NCBI GenBank assembly: GCA_013698135.1
Contig: JACCVM010000107.1
Location: 1-6,798 of the forward strand
DNA: 6,798 nucleotides
Direction of reading: 5' to 3'
Origin: Euzebyaceae bacterium
GTDB lineage: Bacteria; Actinomycetota; Nitriliruptoria; Euzebyales; Egibacteraceae
Shown here piece after piece: positions 1 to 4,857 of the stretch; position 1 is the stretch's first letter; each line of letters starts with the position of its first letter. Made by a program: the position numbers and the translations under genes. A model generated the notes under the pieces. That model saw only the letters and a list, made by a program, of their open reading frames with translations. It searched no databases and had not been told where the DNA came from.

Positions 1-220
1 CCTGGCCGGCGGCCAGCTGATCGGCGCCACCGTCGTGTGTCCCACGGGTGGCGACGTGGTCCACGAGCTGGCGCTGGCGGTGCGCACGGGCGCGTTCACC
101 GGCCGGCTGGCCCAGACGGTCCACGCCTATCCGTCCTGGTCGTTGGCCGTCCGCGAGGCTGCCACGCTGTTCTTCACCAGCTACAAGGGCCTGCGGGCCC
201 GTCCCGCCCGGCCCGGCTGA
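1..220 (+). CDS. C-terminal end of a pyridine nucleotide-disulfide oxidoreductase (MerA/Lpd superfamily), 5' truncated by window
   Basis: The open frame (first full codon at base 2) gives 72 residues that match the C-terminal dimerisation domain of FAD-dependent pyridine nucleotide-disulfide oxidoreductases. These are cytosolic homodimeric flavoenzymes that pass electrons from NAD(P)H to a disulfide or metal. Recognisable pieces are LIGATVV near the start, then HELALAVRTG and the interface segment TVHAYPSWSLAV. In true lipoamide dehydrogenases the last segment reads HAHPT.SE, with a catalytic His and Glu. Here the His position is Tyr and the Glu position is Leu, which is more like mercuric-reductase-type relatives, where Tyr is usual. 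The MerA C-terminal vicinal Cys pair is absent, because the protein ends RPARPG. I therefore assign only the superfamily. The FAD and NAD domains and the redox-active CxxxxC lie outside the window. Confidence 0.85.
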   Translation, partial: LAGGQLIGATVVCPTGGDVVHELALAVRTGAFTGRLAQTVHAYPSWSLAVREAATLFFTSYKGLRARPARPG

Positions 221-245
221 CTCCTCTTCGCGGCACAGCTGACTC

Positions 246-268
246 CGCGGGCTCCTCAGGGACCCGCG
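246..268 (+). terminator. Stem-loop downstream of the flavoprotein gene, possible terminator without a T-tract
   Basis: Arm CGCGGG (246-251) pairs with CCCGCG (263-268). Inside it, TCC (253-255) pairs with GGA (260-262) around a TCAG loop, with C252 bulged. The hairpin starts 26 bases after the stop codon of the flavoprotein. No run of T follows, so it is not a classic intrinsic terminator. In a high-GC actinobacterium a bare hairpin could still end or stabilise the transcript, but chance is also possible. The rest of 221-340 holds only the whiB leader. Confidence 0.35.
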
Positions 269-329
269 CCGACCGGAGCAGAAGGCGTCGGGAACCTCGC
301 CACGGCTTGTTGCGTTGAGGCTGGTGACT

Positions 330-337
330 GGGAGGGG
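330..337 (+). promoter_or_regulatory. Shine-Dalgarno of the WhiB-family gene
   Basis: GGGAGGGG contains the anti-SD-complementary GGAGG (331-335) and lies five bases before the GTG at 341. This spacing decides the GTG start of the WhiB-family protein. I could not find a convincing -35/-10 pair upstream. Confidence 0.7.
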
Positions 338-340
338 CCC

Positions 341-601
341 GTGCACGACGAAGCCTGGCGGGATCGCGCCGCTTGTCGCGACATGAACGTCGAGCTGTTC
401 TATTCGACCGACGAAGCCGTGATGCGCACCGCCCTGCTGGTGTGCGAGGGCTGCCCCGTGCGCCAACCCTGCTTTTCGGCGGCTATGGCCGAACGCGAGT
501 CGTTCGGGGTCTGGGGCGGCACGGTCGAGGCCCAGCGAAGGCGGGTGTTCCGCCGCGAGCAGCGGTCCCGCCGGCAGGCTGCGCGGGTGGACGCCGCCTG
601 A
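341..601 (+). CDS. WhiB-family [4Fe-4S] transcriptional regulator
   Basis: This 86-residue protein has the complete WhiB signature. Cys12, Cys35, Cys38 and Cys44 form the C-X22-C-X2-C-X5-C pattern that ligates a [4Fe-4S] cluster, and GVWGGT at 56-61 is the conserved turn. An Arg-rich tail (about 66-83) is the usual DNA-contacting basic region. WhiB proteins are small cytosolic actinobacterial regulators that bind sigma factor region 4 and respond to O2, NO or redox state. The protein starts at GTG with a strong Shine-Dalgarno and is of normal length for a single-domain WhiB. It stands alone between the flavoprotein and the nuclease gene, so its targets cannot be inferred from context. The sequence does not let me place it in a specific WhiB1-7 class, so I give no symbol. 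Confidence 0.95.
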   Translation: MHDEAWRDRAACRDMNVELFYSTDEAVMRTALLVCEGCPVRQPCFSAAMAERESFGVWGGTVEAQRRRVFRREQRSRRQAARVDAA

Positions 602-663
602 GCGTTCGCTTGGACGCCCCCCGAGGGTCCTGGCCCCCGATGGCTAACCGAACACCTGTTCGA

Positions 664-669
664 TATGCT
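664..669 (+). promoter_or_regulatory. Candidate -10 element (TATGCT) for a leaderless nuclease transcript
   Basis: TATGCT fits the actinobacterial TANNNT -10 pattern and ends eight bases before the ATG at 678. No Shine-Dalgarno is visible before that ATG. Together these suggest a leaderless mRNA starting at or just before the start codon. No clear -35 is seen. The match is short, so confidence is low. The remaining spacer (602-663) shows nothing else I can support. Confidence 0.35.
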
Positions 670-677
670 GCCCGGCG

Positions 678-2489
678 ATGTCGTTCACGAGGCCCCACCA
701 GCCGTCCTTCGACGACCTCGGCACGCCACTGCACGCCACCACCTTCGTGGTCGTCGACCTGGAGACCACCGGCGGTTCGCCGCAGCAGTGCGGCATCACC
801 GAGTTCGGCGCGGTGAAGATCCACGGCGGCGAGGTGATCGGTGAGTTCCAATCACTGGTCGACCCCGGCCAGTCAATTCCGGCTTCGATCAGCGCCCTGA
901 CCGGCATCACCGACGCCATGGTGGCGGCCCGTCCCGGGGTTGAGGCGGTGTTGCCGACGTTCTTGGAGTTCTGCCGGGGCGCCGTGCTGGTGGCGCACAA
1001 CGCGGGCTTCGACATCGGTTTTCTCAACGCCGCCCTGGCGCGGCTGGACTACCCACGTCTGGACAACCCTGTGGTGTGCACCGCAGCGCTGGCTCGCCGG
1101 CTGGTCCGCGACGAGGTGCGCAACTGCAAGCTGGCCACCCTCGCCGAGCTGTTCCGCTGCCGGACCGTGCCCATCCACCGCGCGCTGGCCGACGCCCGCG
1201 CCACCGTCGAGGTCTTCCACGGGCTGCTGGAGCGCGCCGGCTCGTTCGGTGTGGTGACCCTGGAGGACCTGACGGCGTTCGCCAAGGTCCGCAACACGCC
1301 GTTGTTTGCCAGCCGCCGGTCGCTGGTCGACGGGCTGCCCAACGCCCCAGGCGTCTACGCCTTCACCGGCGGCACGGGTGAGATCCTTTACATCGGCAAG
1401 GCGACCGATCTGCGCGCCCGCGTGCGCTCGTACTTCGGCAGCGACGACCGCCGCAAGATCGTCGATCTGCTGAAAGAGTCGGTGACGGTCCAGCACTGGC
1501 TGTGCCCGACCCCGTTGGAGGCCGCCGTCACCGAGGTGCGCCTGATCCACGCGCACCGTCCCCGCTACAACCGGCGCTCCAAGACGCCGCAGCACGGCGT
1601 GTATCTCAAGTTGACCAACGAGCGCTTCCCACGACTGTCGATCGTGCGCGAAGCCAAGGCCGACGGCGCTGCCTACCTGGGCCCGCTGCCGTCGCGCGGC
1701 GCCGCCGTGCTGGTCGCCGAGGCCGTGCAGGACGTGGTGCCGCTGCGCCGTTGCACCCCCCGCATCGGCCCACGGACCCGCTTCCCGGCCTGCGCGCTGG
1801 CCGAGATGGGTCGCTGCCTGTCGCCCTGCGACGGCTCGGTCTCACCACAGCGCTACGCCGAGGCCGTCGCGGTGGTCACCGCTGCCCTCACCGGCGACCC
1901 CACAGGGGTGGTGGCGCCGCTGCAGGCACGGTTGCACGCCCTCGCCCGGCAGGGCCGATTCGAGGAAGCCGCCGCGGTGCGCAACCGCCTGCAGGCCTTC
2001 GCCACGGCGGTGTGGCGGACCCGGCGCCTGACCCCGATGGTGACGGCGGGCGTGGTGGTCGCCTCGCGCCCGGTGCGCACCTCCAGCGGCGGTGCGGCCG
2101 TGGAGGTCGTGGCCACGGCTGGCGGGCGGCTGGTCGCCACCACACGCTGCCGTCCCGACGACATCGACACGACCGCCGACCAGCTGCTCCAGCGCGCGGC
2201 GGCGGCCGGCGAGCCCGGTCTGCAGGCCGCTCTGCCCGTGCGCCCGGAGGACGCCGAGGAGGTCGAGCTCGTCACTCGCTGGCTGGAAGGTCGCGGGGTG
2301 GTGCTGCACCACGCCAGCGCCGGTCTGGCGCTCGGTGTCGCTGGCGGTCGGCAGCTGGCCGCCCTGCAGGTACGGCTGAGCCGGGTCCACCGTTCGACCG
2401 GCCGGCCGGCCTCCGAGCTCGCGGCAAAACGCACCCGCCGACCACCGCCCGTCGAACATCTCGCCGTGTCGGCTACGCTGCCGCCGTGA
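678..2489 (+). CDS. DEDDh exonuclease / GIY-YIG (UvrC-like) fusion nuclease
   Basis: This is a 603-residue two-nuclease fusion. Residues about 22-185 are a DnaQ/epsilon-like 3'-5' exonuclease: Asp27 and Glu29 (DLETTG), Asp112 (HNAGFD), and His167 and Asp172 (HRALAD) complete a DEDDh site. Residues about 220-300 are a GIY-YIG domain: GVY 225-227, YIG 238-240, Arg246, Glu286 and Asn298 (PRYN), matching the UvrC 3'-incision residues. Cys359, Cys372, Cys380 and Cys384 follow with almost the spacing of the UvrC Fe-S ligands, and residues 415-441 form a UVR (UvrB-binding-like) helix pair. The C-terminal RNase H-like and HhH domains of UvrC are missing. The remaining roughly 160 residues have no domain I recognise. 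From memory, this architecture is the actinobacterial family that includes M. tuberculosis Rv2191, also next to trpD. It probably acts in DNA repair, analogous to Cho. The ATG start lies just before the exonuclease fold. Confidence 0.93.
   Translation: MSFTRPHQPSFDDLGTPLHATTFVVVDLETTGGSPQQCGITEFGAVKIHGGEVIGEFQSLVDPGQSIPASISALTGITDAMVAARPGVEAVLPTFLEFCRGAVLVAHNAGFDIGFLNAALARLDYPRLDNPVVCTAALARRLVRDEVRNCKLATLAELFRCRTVPIHRALADARATVEVFHGLLERAGSFGVVTLEDLTAFAKVRNTPLFASRRSLVDGLPNAPGVYAFTGGTGEILYIGKATDLRARVRSYFGSDDRRKIVDLLKESVTVQHWLCPTPLEAAVTEVRLIHAHRPRYNRRSKTPQHGVYLKLTNERFPRLSIVREAKADGAAYLGPLPSRGAAVLVAEAVQDVVPLRRCTPRIGPRTRFPACALAEMGRCLSPCDGSVSPQRYAEAVAVVTAALTGDPTGVVAPLQARLHALARQGRFEEAAAVRNRLQAFATAVWRTRRLTPMVTAGVVVASRPVRTSSGGAAVEVVATAGGRLVATTRCRPDDIDTTADQLLQRAAAAGEPGLQAALPVRPEDAEEVELVTRWLEGRGVVLHHASAGLALGVAGGRQLAALQVRLSRVHRSTGRPASELAAKRTRRPPPVEHLAVSATLPP
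2474..2479 (+). promoter_or_regulatory. Candidate -10 element (TACGCT) for a leaderless RAM-domain transcript
   Basis: TACGCT matches TANNNT and ends six bases before the GTG at 2486, the spacing expected if transcription began at the start codon itself. No Shine-Dalgarno precedes the GTG. The gene may be expressed both by read-through from the nuclease gene and from this internal site. This is a weak, short-motif call. Confidence 0.25.
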
Positions 2490-2779
2490 TCACCGCCATC
2501 GTGCTGCTCCACGTCGACGTCCACGCCATTCCCGAGACGGCGCAGGCGATCGCCGACATCGACCGCGTGTCGGAGGTCTACTCGGTGACCGGGGACTGGG
2601 AGCTGGTGGGGCTGGTGCGCGTCCACGCCCACGAGGAGATCGCCGAGGTCGTGACCGGCGGGATCGCCAAGGTCCCTGGCGTTCGTGGCACCCACACGAT
2701 GATCGCCTTCCAAGCCTTCTCCAACAGCGACCTGGAACGGCTTTGGGGCATCGGCTTCGAGGACGCCGAGGGCGTGTAG
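2486..2779 (+). CDS. Stand-alone Lrp/AsnC ligand-binding (RAM) domain protein
   Basis: This 97-residue protein consists only of the alpha-beta RAM domain of Lrp/AsnC regulators. Its features are a first beta strand (MITAIVLLHV), a helix around PETAQAIADI, the hallmark VYSVTGDWELVGLV at 31-44 with the Gly-Asp turn, and the closing THTMIAFQAF segment. The N-terminal helix-turn-helix of full Lrp proteins is absent, so it should not bind DNA itself. Family members form oligomeric rings that bind amino acids or partner with other proteins. The GTG start overlaps the stop of the nuclease gene (GTGA, four bases), so the frame is fixed and the two are probably co-translated. It runs convergently towards trpD with only 25 bases between the stops. 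A role in sensing tryptophan or another amino acid is possible but only inferred. Confidence 0.9.
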   Translation: MITAIVLLHVDVHAIPETAQAIADIDRVSEVYSVTGDWELVGLVRVHAHEEIAEVVTGGIAKVPGVRGTHTMIAFQAFSNSDLERLWGIGFEDAEGV

Positions 2780-2804
2780 CGCCGGTCCTGGCCCGCCGCG
2801 TCGT

Positions 2805-3842
2805 TCAGCCCGCCGCGCCGCCAGCGTGGAGTTGCTGCGAGGACTGCACCCAACGCTGGAGGACCTGCGCGGCCTCGCCCGAATCGACCGCCTTCGCCGC
2901 GGCCGTCAACCCGGCGGGGAAGCCGTCGACGCGGTCGGCGGCGACCAGGGCAGCGGCCGCACCGAGCAAGACGATGTCGCGAGGCGGTCCGGGCTGGCCG
3001 GCCAGGACCGCCTCGGCGATCCGGCGGTTGTCGGCCACGTCCCCGCCGCGCAGGTCCGCCACGGTGGCCCGCGCCAGCCCGAGGTCGCCGGGGTCCAGCG
3101 TGGACTGCTCGACCTGGCCGCCGCGGACCTCCCACACGGTCGACGGTCCCGTGGTGGTCAGCTCGTCAAGGCCGTCGGCACCGTGGAACACCAGTGCGTG
3201 CCGGGTGCCGAGGCGCGCGAGCACCTGCGCCATCCTCGGCGCCATCGTCGGATCGCTGACCCCGATGGTCTGATGCTGGGCACCGGCGGGGTTGGTCAGC
3301 GGACCCAAGAAATTGAAGACGGTCGGGACACCCAGCTCGCGGCGCGGGATCATGGCGTGGCGCATCGCGGGGTGAAACGTCGGCGCGAAGCAGAACCCGA
3401 TGCCGACCTGCTCGATGCAGCGGCTCACCGCCGGCGGCGGAAGGTCAATGACGATGCCGAAGTCCTCCAGCAGGTCGGCCGAACCGCAGCGGCCGCTGGC
3501 CGCCCGGTTGCCGTGCTTGGCGACCGTTGCACCCGCCCCCGCCGCCACGATCGCCGCGACGGTGGAGACGTTGAAGGTGCCGGCCCGGTCCCCGCCGGTG
3601 CCGCAGGTGTCCACCACGTCGCCGGACACCTCGACGGCCAGAGCGAAACCACGCATCCCGCGCACCAGTCCGGTGATCTCGGCGGCCGTTTCGCCTTTTG
3701 CCCGCAGCGCCATGAGGAAGCCCGCCACCTGCGCTGAGGTGGCCTCGCCGGCCATGATCTGCTCCATGACGGCCGCGGTGGCCGTGTCGTCCAGGTCCTC
3801 GCCGCGCACCAGGCGGCCGAGGATGTCGGGCCAGGTCATCAC
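2805..3842 (-). CDS. trpD: Anthranilate phosphoribosyltransferase
   Basis: TrpD transfers phosphoribose from PRPP to anthranilate, the second committed step of tryptophan biosynthesis in the cytosol. The 345 residues equal the normal full length. The PRPP-binding GTGGD lies at 81-85, NVST at 91-94, KHGNRA at 109-114 and GSAD at 120-123. The anthranilate-site region IPRRELG is followed by NFLGPLTNP (177-185), and the Mg-binding DGLDE pair is Asp226-Glu227. An N-terminal helical domain precedes the catalytic alpha/beta domain. Two starts are possible: GTG at 3842, which shares GTGA with the upstream stop, or ATG at 3839, which shares one base with it. No strong Shine-Dalgarno is visible, so translation is probably coupled to the upstream receiver gene. 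No other trp gene is in the window, so trpD is separated from trpE/trpC here, as in many actinobacteria. Confidence 0.97.
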   Translation of the reverse strand: MMTWPDILGRLVRGEDLDDTATAAVMEQIMAGEATSAQVAGFLMALRAKGETAAEITGLVRGMRGFALAVEVSGDVVDTCGTGGDRAGTFNVSTVAAIVAAGAGATVAKHGNRAASGRCGSADLLEDFGIVIDLPPPAVSRCIEQVGIGFCFAPTFHPAMRHAMIPRRELGVPTVFNFLGPLTNPAGAQHQTIGVSDPTMAPRMAQVLARLGTRHALVFHGADGLDELTTTGPSTVWEVRGGQVEQSTLDPGDLGLARATVADLRGGDVADNRRIAEAVLAGQPGPPRDIVLLGAAAALVAADRVDGFPAGLTAAAKAVDSGEAAQVLQRWVQSSQQLHAGGAAG

Positions 3843-4327
3843 GGGGCGGTTCCGGCGATGCTGCCGCCAATCTGCTCGGTGGGGGCGTCGTCGTCACCGG
3901 GCACGTCCAGCAACGACGGGGTGGGGTCACCGCCGATGCCGGGCAAGACGGGTAGCGGCGCTCCCGCCACCACCGAATGCAGCGCCTCGCTGAAGTTGAA
4001 GGGGTCGACGGGCTTGAGTACGTAGGCGTCCGCCTGCGACCAGTTCGACAGGAAGATGTCCTGTTTGCGCGCCAGCAGCAGGATCACGGGGGGCACGTCC
4101 TGGCCCATCTGCCCGCGCGCCTTGATCTCGCGCGACAGGTAGAACCCGCCGCTGGGAGCCGTGTCGTTGTCACCGACCACCACATCGAAGGTGTCGCCGT
4201 CGTCCAGGACGGCCACCGCGCGTTGAGGGGTGCGGACCCCGAAGACCTCGACGCCGGGTTCTCCGAGCAACGCGGTCGAAACCTGCGACGCGACGCGGGG
4301 GTTGTCACAGACGAGGAGGACACGCAC
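3839..4327 (-). CDS. Single-domain, degenerate response-regulator receiver protein
   Basis: From the GTG at 4327 this is a 162-residue protein. Residues 1-122 have the CheY-like receiver layout: strand RVLLV, then the acidic pocket, Asp53 at the phosphoacceptor position (VVVGD), and Lys105 in VLKPVD. Two active-site positions are altered. The first of the paired acidic residues is Cys7 (Asp8 is kept), and the usual Thr/Ser after strand 4 is Leu85 (ILLLA). Phosphorylation chemistry or signalling may therefore be changed. Residues 123-162 form a Pro/Gly/Asp-rich tail with no output domain. I chose GTG 4327 because AGGA (4336-4339) sits eight bases before it and the receiver fold begins there. 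An upstream in-frame ATG (4363) would add 12 unconserved residues. The stop overlaps the trpD start, giving a two-gene operon. No histidine kinase is nearby and the partner is unknown. Confidence 0.85.
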   Translation of the reverse strand: MRVLLVCDNPRVASQVSTALLGEPGVEVFGVRTPQRAVAVLDDGDTFDVVVGDNDTAPSGGFYLSREIKARGQMGQDVPPVILLLARKQDIFLSNWSQADAYVLKPVDPFNFSEALHSVVAGAPLPVLPGIGGDPTPSLLDVPGDDDAPTEQIGGSIAGTAP

Positions 4328-4335
4328 GGGGCAGT

Positions 4336-4339
4336 TCCT
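4336..4339 (-). promoter_or_regulatory. Shine-Dalgarno deciding the receiver gene start
   Basis: AGGA on the minus strand lies eight bases upstream of the GTG at 4327. It supports that start over the ATG at 4363, which has no comparable site before it. Confidence 0.5.
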
Positions 4340-4370
4340 GTCTACAGCCGGCGGAGTTCGCATTCTGCCA

Positions 4371-4391
4371 TCGCCGCTGCTGCAGCGGCGA
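4371..4391. repeat. 9-bp perfect inverted repeat in the divergent intergenic region, candidate operator
   Basis: TCGCCGCTG (4371-4379) and CAGCGGCGA (4383-4391) are exact reverse complements separated by CTG. The repeat ends one base before the -35 hexamer of the Fur-family gene and lies between two divergent genes, a typical place for an operator. Its GC-rich sequence does not resemble the AT-rich Fur/PerR boxes I know, so the protein that might bind it is unknown. It could also be a coincidental GC-rich palindrome. Confidence 0.45.
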
Positions 4392-4392
4392 G

Positions 4393-4420
4393 TTGACGCC
4401 TGCCGGTGCCGCCGTATTCT
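4393..4420 (+). promoter_or_regulatory. Sigma-70-like promoter of the Fur-family gene
   Basis: TTGACG (4393-4398) and TATTCT (4415-4420) form a -35/-10 pair with a 16-base spacer, five of six and four of six matches to consensus. Transcription would start near 4427, leaving a leader of about 32 bases before the TTG at 4459. This also explains why the in-frame TTG at 4393 should not be read as a start codon: it is the -35 element. Confidence 0.6.
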
Positions 4421-4447
4421 TCAACCCTGCCGTTGCGTATTGCCGTC

Positions 4448-4452
4448 AGGAG
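4448..4452 (+). promoter_or_regulatory. Shine-Dalgarno deciding the Fur-family start
   Basis: AGGAG is followed after six bases by the in-frame TTG at 4459, which puts the start directly before the Fur-fold N-terminus (AFRLTPQR). Confidence 0.7.
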
Positions 4453-4458
4453 TTGCCG

Positions 4459-4857
4459 TTGCCATCTCCGCCAGCCGCTTTCCGCCTCACCCCCCAGCGG
4501 GGGGCCGTGCGCGACGTGGTGCGCCAAGCGCAGGACCACCCGACCGCTCGTGAGGTCTACCAGCGGGTCCGGCACCGGGCCCCCGGCATCGGCTTCGCCA
4601 CGGTGTACCGGGCGCTGAACCTGCTCGCCGACCACGGCCAGGTGCTCGAGCTGCAGCTGGGCGACGAGGCGGTGGCCCGCTACGACGGCAACGTCGCGCG
4701 CCATGACCACGTGGTGTGCAACCCCTGCGGCGCGGTGGCCGACGTCAGTGTCGAGCTGCCCGCCCACGTCACGATCGAGGCGACAGCGGCGTCAGGGTTC
4801 GCCGTCGACGCTTACGAGCTGCGCTTCTCCGGGCGTTGCCCCTCCTGCTCGGACTGA
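4459..4857 (+). CDS. Fur-family metalloregulator, PerR/FurA-like peroxide sensor type
   Basis: This is a 132-residue cytosolic repressor. The N-terminal winged helix runs from LTPQR (10-14) through HPTAREVY to the recognition helix GFATVYRALNLL (45-56). The C-terminal dimerisation domain carries two CxxC pairs, Cys87/Cys90 and Cys127/Cys130, the structural zinc site. His27, Asp76, His82, His84 and Asp95 align by spacing with the five regulatory ligands of B. subtilis PerR (His37, Asp85, His91, His93, Asp104). Asp at the last position, where E. coli Fur has Glu, is associated with peroxide-sensing members. PerR-type proteins bind Fe(II), are inactivated by H2O2 through His oxidation, and control catalase and other oxidative-stress genes. 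No katG or catalase gene is adjacent. I chose TTG 4459 on its Shine-Dalgarno and promoter. The 3' end overlaps the opposite-strand FNT gene by 46 bp. Confidence 0.92.
   Translation: MPSPPAAFRLTPQRGAVRDVVRQAQDHPTAREVYQRVRHRAPGIGFATVYRALNLLADHGQVLELQLGDEAVARYDGNVARHDHVVCNPCGAVADVSVELPAHVTIEATAASGFAVDAYELRFSGRCPSCSD

Noticed and set aside
1853..2713. Long minus-strand frames (286 and 205 codons) opposite the nuclease C-terminal part and the RAM gene
   Set aside because: They are low-complexity Arg/Ala/Thr/Ser translations without motifs and conflict with two well-supported + strand genes.
2791..2817. 10-base direct repeat GCCCGCCGCG (2791-2800 and 2808-2817) between the RAM gene and the trpD end
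   Set aside because: It is a low-complexity GC-rich word, partly inside trpD, with no symmetry or further copies. I see no convincing terminator in this 25-base convergent gap either.
2826..3737. A 303-codon + strand open frame opposite trpD
   Set aside because: trpD on the minus strand has all family motifs through the same bases. The + strand product is Arg/Gly/His-rich with no domain.
4328..4363. ATG 4363 as the start of the receiver protein
   Set aside because: It would add 12 residues outside the receiver fold and has no Shine-Dalgarno. GTG 4327 has AGGA eight bases upstream. It is still possible.
4393..4458. In-frame TTG at 4393 as the start of the Fur-family protein (22 extra residues)
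   Set aside because: It coincides with a -35 hexamer, has no Shine-Dalgarno, and the added residues are not Fur-like. TTG 4459 has AGGAG at six-base spacing.
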